Assembly: GCA_037442205.1 (NCBI GenBank) | Contig: JBBIQS010000053.1 | Span: forward strand, 1 to 56,866 | Reading direction: 5' to 3' | DNA length: 56,866 bases | Source: JBBIQS01 sp037442205 | GTDB lineage: Bacteria; Myxococcota; Myxococcia; Myxococcales; UBA5297 | Shown here: one piece after another, positions 38,676-47,763 of the stretch | Position numbering within the stretch: position 1 is the first letter of the stretch | Layout: each line of letters begins with the position of its first letter | Made by a program: the position numbers and the translations under genes | The notes under the pieces: model-generated | Database searches by the model: none | The model's input: only the letters and a program-made list of their open reading frames with translations | What the model was told of the DNA's origin: nothing

Positions 38676-39194
38676 TCACCCGACGAGCTGGTCGGCGAAC
38701 CGGCGCAGCGCCTCGAACCAGACCCGCTTCTTGTCGAAGCTGGGAAAGCTGGCGTTGAGGCCGCTGGGGTTGGGAACCACGAACACCCGGGCCCCGGCGA
38801 TGGTCTGCGGCTTCTCGCCCGCCCCGCCGGCATTCTTGAGCCCGAAGTACTCTCGATAGAGCGTCAGCCCGACGAATGCCACCACCTTCGGCTGCAGCGC
38901 CTCGATCTTCCTGGCCAGCTCTTTCTGTCCCCGCCGCCTCTCGGCCAGCGTCAGCTCGGCCGCCGAGCGGGTGGCGCGGGGACAGAGATTGGTCAGGGCC
39001 AGCCCGAACTCCGCCAGCCGCTGGTCCTCGGCGGTGGTGAGCAGCCGGGGCGTCAGTCCCGCCGCGTGCAGCAGCCGCCAGAACGGATTGCCGGGAGTGG
39101 CGAAGTGGTGTCCCACCTCGCCCGAGCGCAGGCTGGGGTTGATCCCCACGAAGAGGATTCGCGGCCGGGGCGTGACCACGTCGCGCAGGCGCAC
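38676..39194 (-). CDS. mug: G/U mismatch-specific DNA glycosylase (Mug/TDG family)
   Basis: A 172-residue base-excision repair enzyme that removes uracil or thymine mispaired with guanine, which is useful in a GC-rich genome where cytosine deamination is frequent. Both family motifs are present: FVGINPSLRSGEVGHHFATPGNPFW (with N19 at the catalytic-water position) and VVPNPSGLN near 145. Length is that of E. coli Mug. It starts with GTG after GGAGG, 20 bases after the upstream lipoprotein gene. Confidence 0.92.
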   Translation of the reverse strand: MRLRDVVTPRPRILFVGINPSLRSGEVGHHFATPGNPFWRLLHAAGLTPRLLTTAEDQRLAEFGLALTNLCPRATRSAAELTLAERRRGQKELARKIEALQPKVVAFVGLTLYREYFGLKNAGGAGEKPQTIAGARVFVVPNPSGLNASFPSFDKKRVWFEALRRFADQLVG

Positions 39195-39214
39195 CGTGGC
39201 CAGCCTCCGCTCAG

Positions 39215-41224
39215 CTAGATCCCGCGGTTGTTCGAGACCTGCAGAGTGTACGGGGTGCAGGTCGGCTGGGTGTTGGCGGCGCGCTGAATCACGATCAGGT
39301 AGTCGGCGCTGTCGTCAGCGCTCCAACTTCCGCCGTATTCGTAGTAGGCGGAACCCGGCGCGTAGCAGCTCGGACTCGCCATCGAGCAACCTTGCGGGCC
39401 GGAGCCAGGGGTCCGGTAGACGCATAGCTGGATGTTCGGATCGGAAGTCGTGAGGCGAACCCGGACGTCGTAGTAGTCGCCCTGCCAGAAGTACTGGCTG
39501 ATGTCCGGAGCCCAGAAGTGGAACCAGTGGACCGCCGGGATCGAGGCCCCGGACTGGGGATCCTGCATCAGCGCCAGGTTGTTGCTGTAGGAGTTGTAGC
39601 TCCAGTCGCCATCGGCCATCACGCCCAGATCCACAGCGGTGCTGCAGCCATCACCCGGGACCGGGAGGGCGAGCGCGGCGCACTCGCAGCCGTTGTCGTA
39701 GTTGCCGTCGAGGTCGAAGAAGCCGGCCTCGCAGCTGTCCACGCGGCAGTTGCCGCGGGTGCAGTCGGGAACGGCATGTGGCAGCGGGCAGGCCGGCGGG
39801 CATTCCGAGCCTTCACCCGACACCGGGTAGTTCACGAAGCCGTTGTTGGCATCGTTGGACTCGATCGCCACCGTCCCGGTGAACAGCGCCTTGGCCTGGG
39901 GGTTGAACTGCACCACGAAGTCGAACTTCTCGCCGTGCTGCAGGGTGATGGGCATCACCGGCGGCAGCTGGCGCACCCCGAACTGGACGCTGGAGCTGGC
40001 GGTCATCCCGATGCGCTTGACCACCAGCCCACCCCAGCCGGTGTTGGTCACGGTCACCGTCTTGTTGACCACCCAGGTCTTGAACACCAGCCCGAAGTCG
40101 AGCTTGCCGGTTGGCGCCAGGTTGATCAGCGGCTCGGTCACCAGCCCCTGCACCGGCACCGACAGCGCAGGGTGCGTGGGGTCGTCGCTGTTGATGACGA
40201 TGGTCCCGTTGATCGGCCCGGCGTGCGCCGAGGAGAGATTGACCGTCAGCGGCACCGACTCCAAGGGCCCGAGGGTGGCGGTGACCGCTCCCTTGGGCAG
40301 GCTCGCGCTGAGATCGCCGCTGGGGCTGGACACCGTCACCGAGCTGACGTTGAGCGCCGCGCCGCCCTGGTTGAGGATCAGGATCTGCTTGGTCTTGGCG
40401 GCGGTCTTGGGGACCTCGCCGAAGTCGAGGCCGGTCTCGGGGTCGGTGGCCGCCACCGGGGTCGAGTAGCTGGTGCCCACCGCCACCACGTCCACCGGCG
40501 GCACGGTCGGGTCGGTGGAGGTCAAGGTCAGCAGGGTCTTGGTGTAGCCGGCCACCGCCGGCGCGTAGGTCACCGAGATCGCGGTGTTCTTGCCCGGCAG
40601 CAGAGGATCGGCGGGGACCTTGTCCGGGGAGATCAGCGGCGAGCCGCTCTCGATCTTGTCGAGCACCAGCGAGATGTTGCCGTAGCCGCCGTTGCCCACC
40701 GTCAGGTCGAGGCTCTTCTTCTCGCCCGGAGCCACCGGGCCGAAGTTGAGGGTGGTCGGATTGGCGGTCAGCTCCGGCTCACCCACCATCCGCCGGTAGA
40801 CCGGGATCTGCAGCTCGCCCGGCGGGATGCGGTTGGGGTCGGTCTCGTCCGAGGAGGAGTCGGCGTAGGTCACCAGGATGGTGACGTCGCCCGGGTCCGG
40901 CCCGCCCACCGGCACGTAGCGCACCGTCAGCTTGAAGGCGTCGTGGACCACGAACGGGGCCGGGGTCTCGGGGGTCAGGGTGAAGTCGGTGCGCTTGTCG
41001 TCGGAGAGGACGAGGCGCTTGACCACCAGCCGCCGGGTGCCGGTGGCGGAGATCAGGATGTCCTGGCTGGTGTCGCAGCCGGGTGTGACGCAGCGGTAGG
41101 TCAGGCTGCGCGGGCTGGCGGTCAGGCCGGCCGGCTTGGGGGTGCTATTCTTGGGGGCCTCGGTCGGGCACCCCGCCAGCGCCAGCACGGAGGCAACGAG
41201 GACGGTGCGAAAGCTCGGGCTCAT
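39215..41224 (-). CDS. ASH/choice-of-anchor-D lipoprotein, second of a pair
   Basis: A 669-residue lipoprotein (lipobox LALAGC, Cys 19). About 30-500 holds four or five immunoglobulin-like ASH-type domains with the repeating motif LxFGxVxxGxxxxxxxxxxNxG. Examples are TTLNFGPVAPGEKKSLDLTV and GLDFGEVPKTAAKTKQILIL. Next is a Cys-rich link (CPPACPLPHAVPDCTRGNC..., about 495-540). The C-terminal 130 residues form a separate Trp/Tyr-rich beta domain (HWFHFWAPDISQYF) resembling the pre-peptidase or carbohydrate-binding type. It probably lies on the outer membrane or cell surface. It follows the similar gene at 41236 by 11 bases. Confidence 0.78.
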   Translation of the reverse strand: MSPSFRTVLVASVLALAGCPTEAPKNSTPKPAGLTASPRSLTYRCVTPGCDTSQDILISATGTRRLVVKRLVLSDDKRTDFTLTPETPAPFVVHDAFKLTVRYVPVGGPDPGDVTILVTYADSSSDETDPNRIPPGELQIPVYRRMVGEPELTANPTTLNFGPVAPGEKKSLDLTVGNGGYGNISLVLDKIESGSPLISPDKVPADPLLPGKNTAISVTYAPAVAGYTKTLLTLTSTDPTVPPVDVVAVGTSYSTPVAATDPETGLDFGEVPKTAAKTKQILILNQGGAALNVSSVTVSSPSGDLSASLPKGAVTATLGPLESVPLTVNLSSAHAGPINGTIVINSDDPTHPALSVPVQGLVTEPLINLAPTGKLDFGLVFKTWVVNKTVTVTNTGWGGLVVKRIGMTASSSVQFGVRQLPPVMPITLQHGEKFDFVVQFNPQAKALFTGTVAIESNDANNGFVNYPVSGEGSECPPACPLPHAVPDCTRGNCRVDSCEAGFFDLDGNYDNGCECAALALPVPGDGCSTAVDLGVMADGDWSYNSYSNNLALMQDPQSGASIPAVHWFHFWAPDISQYFWQGDYYDVRVRLTTSDPNIQLCVYRTPGSGPQGCSMASPSCYAPGSAYYEYGGSWSADDSADYLIVIQRAANTQPTCTPYTLQVSNNRGI

Positions 41225-41235
41225 GGTCGCTCCGC

Positions 41236-42984
41236 TCACTTGAACTTGAAGTAGGGGGTGCTGGCCCCGCCGGACTTGACCAGCGTGATGTATTGGAAGT
41301 CGCCCTTCTGGCCGAGGGAGACGGAGCGCTGGTCGACCGCGGCGCCATCGACGGTCAGCGAGACCGCGGCGGTGGTGCCGCTGTGGCTGAAGCAGGACTT
41401 GGAGACGACGTCGGAGACGTTCTGGCCATTGACCAGCACTGCCCCCGAGCTCATGTAGGCCGCCAGCGCCTCGATCGAGACGCCAAGGATCCCGGCCAGC
41501 AGGCCGGTGGGCAGCATCGAGCAGTCCTCGGTGTACTGGACCATCACCCGGTACTCGCCGTCGCCGTCGGTCAGCTGCTGCCGGTCGAAGATCACCACCA
41601 CCCGCTGCGGGGTCTCCTTGGGGCCCAGCGCCAGCCAGGTGGCGCTGCCGAACTTGCCGAACTGGGATTCGGTCGGCGTCGGGTGCTTGCGGTCGCTGAC
41701 CATGCCGTAGGGGCTCTCCACCGACAGGTCGGCCTTGCGCAGGTCGTCGCCAAACATTCCGCTGTCCCCGCTGGCGACGTTCATCTCGATCTTGATGACC
41801 GCGGCGTCGGCCGGCTTGTGGCCCTCGACCTGCACCGGGATGGAGTAGGTGCCGCCGGTGGCCGGGTCGTTGTTGTTCAGCAGCAGGTTCCCGGTGATCT
41901 TCCCCTGGACGCTGGGCGAGGCCAGCACCTGCACGGTCAGGTACTTGCCGGGCTCGATGTCGGGGAAGGTCGGCGGCGAGATCTTGAAGTCCTGGGAGGT
42001 GGTCTGGCTGAAGGTCGGGGTGACCTTGAGCGCCGAGCCGCCGTTGTTGGTGATCACCAGATCCTGGGGCTTGGCGTTGCTGCCGATGTCCACCGTCCCG
42101 AAATCGATGAGCGTAGGCGAGACCCCAATCACCGGCGGAGTATTGGAGGAGCCCTTGATCGGCACGTGGACGGTGTTGCTGGCCGGGTCGGCCTCGATCA
42201 CCAGGTCGGCGGTGTGATCGGCGACGTCGCGGGGGTGGTAAGCGATCTTCAGATCGATGCCGGCCTTGGAGTTGACTCCGACGGGATCGAGATCCACCGG
42301 CTCGGTGGGCTGGCCGGCGGTGATGCCGAAGTTGTCGGCGCCCTGGTCGAGGTGGATCGAGGTGATGTGGAACTTGGCGATGCCGGTGCCGACGTTGGCC
42401 AGCCGGATGATGTGCTCGCGCTGGCCGCCCTGGGCCTGGTAGCCGAAGTCGAGCGGATTGGGATCGACCAGCAGCTTGGGAACCCCGTTGAAGGTGGCGT
42501 GCAGCGGCACCTTCAGCTCGTGGTACTCGGTGTCGTCGGAGAGCAGGATCAGCTCGTCCTGGAAGCTGCCCACGTCCTTGGGGTCGATGGCCACGTCGAG
42601 GGTCTTCTCGCGGCCGCGGAACAGCTCGAAGGGATACTGGCTCTTGTCGCAGCCGGGGCAAGTGAACGGCGACTGGTCGCCCTTGCCCAGCTTGGCCTCG
42701 AAGACCATCAGCGTGCAGTTGCCGATGTTGCGCAGGGTCAGGGTCTTGGTGGTCGCCCCCTGCACCGCGCCGAAGTTGGCGCTGTACGGGCTCACCGCCA
42801 GCACCGCCGCTCCGCCCACCACTGACTCGCAGCCCATCGAGTCGCGGGAGATGCAGGTCCCGCCCTCGCAGATCTGGCCGCTCGGGCAGTTGTCGTCGAC
42901 CACGCACTCGACCGAGACGGTCTTGGTCTTCGAGCCGCAGCTGACCAAGGCCAACGAAATGAGCAAGGCTCCCCAGGTCTTCAT
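41236..42984 (-). CDS. ASH/choice-of-anchor-D lipoprotein, first of a pair
   Basis: A 582-residue lipoprotein (lipobox LALVSC, Cys 16). A small Cys-rich module (CVVDDNCPSGQICEGGTC) near 26-45 is followed by three ASH-type beta domains with motifs such as YSANFGAVQGATTKTLTL, NPLDFGYQAQGGQREHIIRL and TLIDFGTVDIGSNAKPQDLVI. A C-terminal region of about 200 residues follows that I cannot name. The two ASH lipoproteins are likely tandem relatives that diverged in their C-terminal domains. The start was set at the ATG before the signal peptide; the frame is open further upstream. Confidence 0.75.
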   Translation of the reverse strand: MKTWGALLISLALVSCGSKTKTVSVECVVDDNCPSGQICEGGTCISRDSMGCESVVGGAAVLAVSPYSANFGAVQGATTKTLTLRNIGNCTLMVFEAKLGKGDQSPFTCPGCDKSQYPFELFRGREKTLDVAIDPKDVGSFQDELILLSDDTEYHELKVPLHATFNGVPKLLVDPNPLDFGYQAQGGQREHIIRLANVGTGIAKFHITSIHLDQGADNFGITAGQPTEPVDLDPVGVNSKAGIDLKIAYHPRDVADHTADLVIEADPASNTVHVPIKGSSNTPPVIGVSPTLIDFGTVDIGSNAKPQDLVITNNGGSALKVTPTFSQTTSQDFKISPPTFPDIEPGKYLTVQVLASPSVQGKITGNLLLNNNDPATGGTYSIPVQVEGHKPADAAVIKIEMNVASGDSGMFGDDLRKADLSVESPYGMVSDRKHPTPTESQFGKFGSATWLALGPKETPQRVVVIFDRQQLTDGDGEYRVMVQYTEDCSMLPTGLLAGILGVSIEALAAYMSSGAVLVNGQNVSDVVSKSCFSHSGTTAAVSLTVDGAAVDQRSVSLGQKGDFQYITLVKSGGASTPYFKFK

Positions 42985-43159
42985 GGCGATTGCTCCCCTT
43001 CGGAATGAGCCTTCAAGGATAGCAAAGGAGCGTGCGGCGCTCCACTCAACCGCCTGAGGGCCTGGCGGGAGTACGTTCCCCGAGTTGCAGACCTGGGCGG
43101 CGGCGGCGCGGCCACCGGCGGGCTTCCGAGGCCCGGGCCGGGGCGCTAGAGTCCGGCGC

Positions 43160-43507
43160 ATGGGACGACGACGACGCGAATCGGGCAATCACTCCGACGC
43201 CACCGACTGGGCCAGCGAGCGCACTCTGGCCGATGTCGAACAGGAGCAGCAGGACCAGCAGCGGGCCGGCGAACAGGGTCAGGGAACGGACACCACCTGC
43301 GGGTGCGGGGCGAGCGACTTCTTGCTCGAGGCCTTTCTGCACGTGGCGAACGGGGCCATCGATCCGGTGCCGGTGGAGGTCGGGAGCCTGAGCTGCCCGG
43401 ACTGCGGGCGCGAGTACGAGGCCATCCGGCGGGAGGACGGGCGCATCGTCAAGGGCGATTTCCTGGGATTCGTCGAGCCCGCCGACGACGCCGACGAGGA
43501 CGACTGA
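43160..43507 (+). CDS. small zinc-ribbon-like acidic protein
   Basis: A 115-residue soluble protein: a basic start (MGRRRRESG), a Gln/Glu-rich helix (27-45), then CGCG near 48-51 and CPDC near 80-83, probably the two halves of a zinc site, and a very acidic tail (EPADDADEDD). That layout is shared by small conserved proteins of unknown function in this group. The ATG was preferred over a TTG at 43085 because the upstream codons encode Arg/Pro/Ala-rich sequence. It diverges from the ASH lipoprotein operon. Confidence 0.6.
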   Translation: MGRRRRESGNHSDATDWASERTLADVEQEQQDQQRAGEQGQGTDTTCGCGASDFLLEAFLHVANGAIDPVPVEVGSLSCPDCGREYEAIRREDGRIVKGDFLGFVEPADDADEDD

Positions 43508-43603
43508 ACCGCGACCGAGGGGAGCGGCCGGCGCGATCGCCGAGGCCGCCGCGGATGCGATGCAGCGTTCGCCCGGTAGTAGACCCGCCGCAGGGAGCAT
43601 AAG

Positions 43604-44602
43604 TTGCGACCCATGCGCGCGATGGTGCTCACCGCTCCACGGACTCCGCTGCGGCTCGAAGAGCTGCCGGTCCCTTCGCCAGGTCCCGATCAACTGCTCA
43701 TCCGCGTCAGCGCCTGTGCGGTCTGCCGGACCGACCTGCATATCGTGGACGGCGAGCTGACCGAGCCCAAGCTGCCACTGGTTCCCGGCCACGAGATCGT
43801 CGGAGTGGTCGAGGCCGCTGGCGCCAACGTCCGAGGGATCGCCTTGGGAGCGCGGGTGGGAGTTCCCTGGCTCGGCTCCACCTGCGGCGCCTGCGACTAC
43901 TGCGCCACCGGGCGGGAAAACCTGTGTCGGAACGCCCGCTTCACCGGCTACACGACAGACGGCGGTTTTGCCGAGTACACCGTCGCCGACCACCACTTCT
44001 GCTTCCCAATTCCCGAGTCGTTTCCCGACGTTTCGGCCGCGCCGCTGCTCTGTGCCGGGCTGATCGGCTTCCGCTCGCTGCGCCTGGCGGGCGAGGGCAA
44101 GCGCCTGGGGCTGTACGGATTCGGCGCCGCCGCCCACCTGCTGGTCCAGGTCGCGCGGCATCAGGGGCGCAGGGTCTACGCCTTCGTGCGACCTGGCGAT
44201 GAAGCGGCGCGCGCCCACGCGCTCGAGCTGGGGGCGACCTGGGCCGGGCCGTCGGATCAGCCGCCGCCCGAGCCGCTGGACGCGGCGATCATCTTCGCCC
44301 CGGTGGGCGCGCTGGTCCCGCTGGCGCTGGCGAGCGTGGCGCCGGGCGGGGTGGTGGTCTGCGGCGGCATCCACATGAGCCCCATCCCCAGCTTCCCCTA
44401 CTCGCTGCTCTGGGAGGAGCGGATGGTGCGCTCGGTGGCAAACCTCACCCGCCGCGACGCCCAGGAGCTGCTGGCGCTGGCCCCGGCGATCCCGCTGCGC
44501 AGCGACGTGCAGCTCTACGAGCTGGAGCAGGCCAACGAAGCCCTGGCCGACCTGCGCCAGGGGCGGGTGCGCGGGGCGGCGGTGCTGCGAATCGGCAGCT
44601 GA
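43604..44602 (+). CDS. zinc-dependent alcohol dehydrogenase
   Basis: A 332-residue medium-chain dehydrogenase. Catalytic zinc ligands are C41 and H63-E64 (PGHEIVG), and the structural zinc is held by C94, C97, C100 and C108 (CGACDYCATGRENLC). The nucleotide fold starts with GLYGFGAAAHLLVQVA. The AdhA-like family oxidises alcohols or reduces aldehydes with NAD(P). The Rossmann glycine motif is GFGAAA, a variant of GxGxxG. AGGGAG is spaced six bases from a TTG at 43604, while the ATG at 43613 is 15 bases away, so the TTG is preferred; the difference is only three residues. Confidence 0.9.
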   Translation: MRPMRAMVLTAPRTPLRLEELPVPSPGPDQLLIRVSACAVCRTDLHIVDGELTEPKLPLVPGHEIVGVVEAAGANVRGIALGARVGVPWLGSTCGACDYCATGRENLCRNARFTGYTTDGGFAEYTVADHHFCFPIPESFPDVSAAPLLCAGLIGFRSLRLAGEGKRLGLYGFGAAAHLLVQVARHQGRRVYAFVRPGDEAARAHALELGATWAGPSDQPPPEPLDAAIIFAPVGALVPLALASVAPGGVVVCGGIHMSPIPSFPYSLLWEERMVRSVANLTRRDAQELLALAPAIPLRSDVQLYELEQANEALADLRQGRVRGAAVLRIGS

Positions 44603-44700
44603 GCCCCAATCGCGCCCTCGACTTCACGGCCGACTCCCGTCGCCCGCTCCGCTCGGGCTGACCGGAGGCTCGGCTGGCTGCAACGGATCTTGTGGTGCGG

Positions 44701-45492
44701 TCAGACGTCCGCCAGCTCCGAGGCCACCTGGAACACCGCGCCATCCTCGAGCCGCAGCGCGGTCAGCGCCTTGCCCCAGACACAGCCCGAGTCCAGCGCC
44801 CGCACCCCGTCGGCCAGGTGCAGCCCCAGCGCCGCCCAGTGGCCGAAGTGGATCGCCTGCGGCCGCGTCCGCCGCTTGGGATGGCTGAACCAGGGAATCG
44901 CCCCGCGCGGCGCCTGCTCCGGCGGCCCGTCGAAACCCGGCCGCATCAGCCCCGACGGCGTGCAGGTCCGCAGCCGGGTGAACACTGACAAATCCCGAGC
45001 AAACTCGGCCATCTGCGCCGATCCCGACTGGCCCACCAGGGCCTCGAGCAGCCCGCGCCGCCCCTCTCCGCGCAGCGCCCGCCCCAGGGCGCGGGCCCGC
45101 CGCTCCGCCTCGGAGACATCCCAGCCCGGCAACAGCCCGGCGTGGACCACCATCCGCGTCCCCTGGCGGTGCAGCAGCGGCCGCCGCGCCAGCCACTCCA
45201 GCAGCCGCGGGCGGTCGGTGGCCTCCAGCACCTCGTCGAGGGTGTCGCGGGCCTTCTTCCCCACCACCCCGGCCGCCCGGGCCAGCAGGTGCAGGTCGTG
45301 GTTGCCCATCACCCCGACGAACCGCTCTCCCAGCCGGCGGGCGAAGCGCAGCACCGCCAGCGAGTCCGGGCCGCGGTTGACCAGGTCGCCCACCTGCCAC
45401 AGCCGATCGCCGCGGGAGAAGCGGATTCTGCCCAGCAGCGCCTCGAGGGTGGCGAAGCATCCGTGGATGTCGCCGACGACGTAGGTGGCCAT
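44701..45492 (-). CDS. apaH: symmetrical bis(5'-nucleosyl)-tetraphosphatase
   Basis: A 263-residue metallophosphatase that splits Ap4A into two ADP and thereby limits dinucleotide alarmones and Np4-type RNA caps. All calcineurin-like motifs are present: VVGDIHGC (7-14), VGDLVNRGPDS (34-44), MGNHDLHLL (62-70), HAGLLPGW and the C-terminal HFGHWAALG, the last typical of ApaH. Length is slightly below the E. coli enzyme (280). AAGGA precedes the ATG. It follows the aarF-like kinase gene by 12 bases on the same strand. Confidence 0.93.
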   Translation of the reverse strand: MATYVVGDIHGCFATLEALLGRIRFSRGDRLWQVGDLVNRGPDSLAVLRFARRLGERFVGVMGNHDLHLLARAAGVVGKKARDTLDEVLEATDRPRLLEWLARRPLLHRQGTRMVVHAGLLPGWDVSEAERRARALGRALRGEGRRGLLEALVGQSGSAQMAEFARDLSVFTRLRTCTPSGLMRPGFDGPPEQAPRGAIPWFSHPKRRTRPQAIHFGHWAALGLHLADGVRALDSGCVWGKALTALRLEDGAVFQVASELADV

Positions 45493-45504
45493 CGCTTCCT
45501 TGTA

Positions 45505-46809
45505 CTAGACCATGCCCAGCTCGCGCAGCGACTGGCGCAGGAACGGGCGGAAGTCGCCGCTGGCCTTGAGCGCCCGCAGGTTGTGGCTCAGCCCGCCCAT
45601 CGCCCGGTAGAAGAGCAGCGCCTCGGGCGGCGGGCGGATGCGCAGCAGATCGAGCGCGTGAGTGCGCTTGAGGGCGTAGAGCTGCTGGATCATCGAGTCC
45701 TTGCTGAAGTCGTGCGCCGCCACCACCGGGGCCCCGACCACGTGGCAGATCGCGTTCAGCAGCTCCCGGCCGCGGTCGTCGGGCAGGTTCACCTGGAACC
45801 CGCCCTCGCGCACCAGCGGCAAGAGGTCGATGGGCCGGCCCTCCATCCCCGCCGCCATCGCGGTCAGGTAGATCCGCCAGAAGGGGTCGCTCAGCCGCTT
45901 GACGCTGCCGAAGTCGAGCACCCCCAGCCGATCGCCGGGCAGCACTACGAAGTTGCCCGGGTGGACGTCGGCGTGGATCACCTTGTGGAAGAAGAACGGC
46001 CCGTAGACCGCCCGCACCAGCCGCTCGCCCAGCGCGAAGCGCCGCTCGGCCGGCAGCGAATCGACCTGCTGCGCCAGCTCGGCCAGGGTCGGCCCCTCGA
46101 GCTCCTCGAGCACCAGCACCCGGCGGGTGGTCAGCTCGGGCACCGCCGCCGGGACCACCAGGTCCGGCCAGCGCGACAGCTTGGCCCGGAACTCCTCGAC
46201 CCGCTCCAGCTCGCGCCGGTAGTCGAGCTCGGCGCTCACCTCGCGCCGCAGCTCCTCGAAGTACTCCCGCCCGTCGAGCAGCGAGCCGCCCACCCCCAGC
46301 GCCCGCACCACCACCTCGGCGTTCTTGAGGTCGTCCTCCAGCGCCCCGTCCACCCCCGGGTACTGGACCTTGACCGCCACCGGACGGCCGTCTGCCAGCC
46401 TGGCCCGGTGCACCTGGCCCAGCGAGGCCCCGGCGAACGGCTCCTTGTCGAACGAGGCGAACAGCTTCTCCGGCGGCGCCCCCAGCTCCTGCTCGACCGC
46501 CTCGGCGATGGCCGGATAGGGCAGCGTCGGAGCCTTGTGGAACAGCTGCGAGACGACCTGGCGCACCTCCGGCGGCAGCTGATCGGAGGCGAGCGAGAGC
46601 AGCTGCCCCACCTTGAGCGCCGCGCCCTTGAGCTCTCCCAGGGTTGCGAGCACCCGGCGGGCCGATTCCAGCCTGGGCTCGCCCTCGGCGCCCAGCAGCT
46701 GCCGCGCCCGCCCGGCCACCAGGTCAGTCCCGACCCGAGCCGTCAGCCCGGCGAGCTTGCCCAGCCGGCGCAGCCTGCCGCCGGGGATTCGAGTTTGGCC
46801 GCCGGCCAT
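45505..46809 (-). CDS. ABC1/AarF (UbiB-like) atypical kinase
   Basis: A 434-residue member of the ABC1 kinase-like family. Characteristic pieces are KGAALKVGQLLSLASDQLP (the KxGQ motif), AGASLGQVHRARLADG (the Ala-rich nucleotide loop), VAVKVQYPGV (the lysine), IHADVHPGNFVVL (catalytic loop) and LDFGSVKRL (DFG). Bacterial members support ubiquinone synthesis or handling. No C-terminal membrane helices are seen, unlike E. coli UbiB, so this is the shorter soluble type. GGAGGAGG precedes the ATG; the upstream open frame is low-complexity Arg/Pro and was excluded. It is co-directional with apaH. Confidence 0.88.
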   Translation of the reverse strand: MAGGQTRIPGGRLRRLGKLAGLTARVGTDLVAGRARQLLGAEGEPRLESARRVLATLGELKGAALKVGQLLSLASDQLPPEVRQVVSQLFHKAPTLPYPAIAEAVEQELGAPPEKLFASFDKEPFAGASLGQVHRARLADGRPVAVKVQYPGVDGALEDDLKNAEVVVRALGVGGSLLDGREYFEELRREVSAELDYRRELERVEEFRAKLSRWPDLVVPAAVPELTTRRVLVLEELEGPTLAELAQQVDSLPAERRFALGERLVRAVYGPFFFHKVIHADVHPGNFVVLPGDRLGVLDFGSVKRLSDPFWRIYLTAMAAGMEGRPIDLLPLVREGGFQVNLPDDRGRELLNAICHVVGAPVVAAHDFSKDSMIQQLYALKRTHALDLLRIRPPPEALLFYRAMGGLSHNLRALKASGDFRPFLRQSLRELGMV

Positions 46810-47170
46810 CGGGCCTCCTCCGTCCAGCCGCACGCAGCACGCTAACACGGGAGCAGGCGGCGTTGACGCCGTGCGCCGATCCGCGCCTCCCCGACCGCCC
46901 AGCCGCCCGATCGCCCGATCGCCCGATCGCCGGAGCCTGGAATCGCGGGGCGCCTTCCCGGTCTGGCGCCGGTGCGGGTGCCGAACGCGCCCAGGGGCTG
47001 AGGACGGGCGGCGGGCACACCGCCTTTCCTTGCCGGCAGCCAGCGCCGGAAAGTGGCACCGCATGCGGCCGCTGGCGAGCTTTGACCGGGAAGGCCGCCA
47101 TGGCTCGGCGCGTCACACGCGTCCTTGCCCGCGCCTTCCGGGACGCTCGTGCTTCGAGCAGGGAGGGGAC
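46810..47170. other. intergenic region between the aarF-like and CBS genes
   Basis: 361 bases between divergent genes with no gene I can support. It contains three tandem copies of GCCCGATC (46905-46928). A TTGACC at 47085 has no matching -10. The promoters of both genes should lie here, but I could not locate them. Confidence 0.5.
46905..46928. repeat. tandem 8-bp repeat, three copies of GCCCGATC
   Basis: Three exact head-to-tail copies of GCCCGATC, followed by a partial fourth (GCC). The overlapping CGATCG hexamers are self-complementary, so the array could fold or slip during replication. It lies about 95 bases upstream of the aarF-like gene start. Confidence 0.9.
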
Positions 47171-47620
47171 GTGACCTGCAACGACATCATGAAGAAGGTG
47201 GTGGTCTACCTGAGCCCGGAGGACACCGCGCGCGTGGCCGCCAAGCTCATGTCCGACGCCGACGTCGGCTTTCTGCCGGTCTGCGACAACACCGGCAAGG
47301 TGATCGGGGCTTTGACCGACCGCGACATCGTGCTGCGGCTGGTGGCCAGCGACAAACCGAACAGCACCCGCGTGGCCGAAATCATGAGCCAGGAGGTCAT
47401 CTCGTGCAGTCCAGACGATGACATCCGCGATGCCGCCGATGAGATGGCCCGCAACCAGAAATCCCGCCTGTTGGTCGTCGATGATGCCGGCAAGCTGCAA
47501 GGCGTCATCAGCCTGTCCGACTTGCCGCAGTTCGAACCCGAGGCCGCCACCCGGACCCTGGGCCAGATCTCCGAGCGCGAGGCCCATCCCCATTCGCCCG
47601 CGGAGTTCCAGCGCCACTGA
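47171..47620 (+). CDS. tandem CBS-domain protein
   Basis: A 149-residue protein made of two CBS domains. The first (about 5-60) has DVGFLPVCDNTGKVIGALTDRDIVLR and the second (about 68-122) has SRLLVVDDAGKLQGVISLSDL. CBS pairs bind adenine nucleotides such as AMP, ATP or SAM and act as energy or redox sensors for a partner protein. No enzymatic domain is attached. It starts with GTG after GGGAGGGGAC. The C-terminal tail has three His (HPHSPAEFQRH). Confidence 0.85.
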   Translation: MTCNDIMKKVVVYLSPEDTARVAAKLMSDADVGFLPVCDNTGKVIGALTDRDIVLRLVASDKPNSTRVAEIMSQEVISCSPDDDIRDAADEMARNQKSRLLVVDDAGKLQGVISLSDLPQFEPEAATRTLGQISEREAHPHSPAEFQRH

Positions 47621-47716
47621 GCCGACCGGCGCCGCTGCTGGCGGGGGCCGAGTTCCCGCGAGCGGCGGCGCCCTTTCGCCCGCGGCGCGAAGTTCCTGGT
47701 TTTTTCGGATTTTTCA

Positions 47717-47754
47717 CTGCCGCACCCCCCGCCCGGGCGCGGGGAAACCGGCAG
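47717..47754 (+). other. two-tier hairpin upstream of the second MarR gene
   Basis: The outer stem CTGCCG (47717-47722) pairs with CGGCAG (47749-47754). An inner CCCCGC (47727-47732) pairs with GCGGGG (47739-47744) across a six-base loop; short internal loops separate the two. A T-rich tract (TTTTTT, then TTTTT) lies just upstream, not downstream, so it is not an intrinsic terminator in either direction. Confidence 0.4.
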
Positions 47755-47763
47755 CGACGGCGC

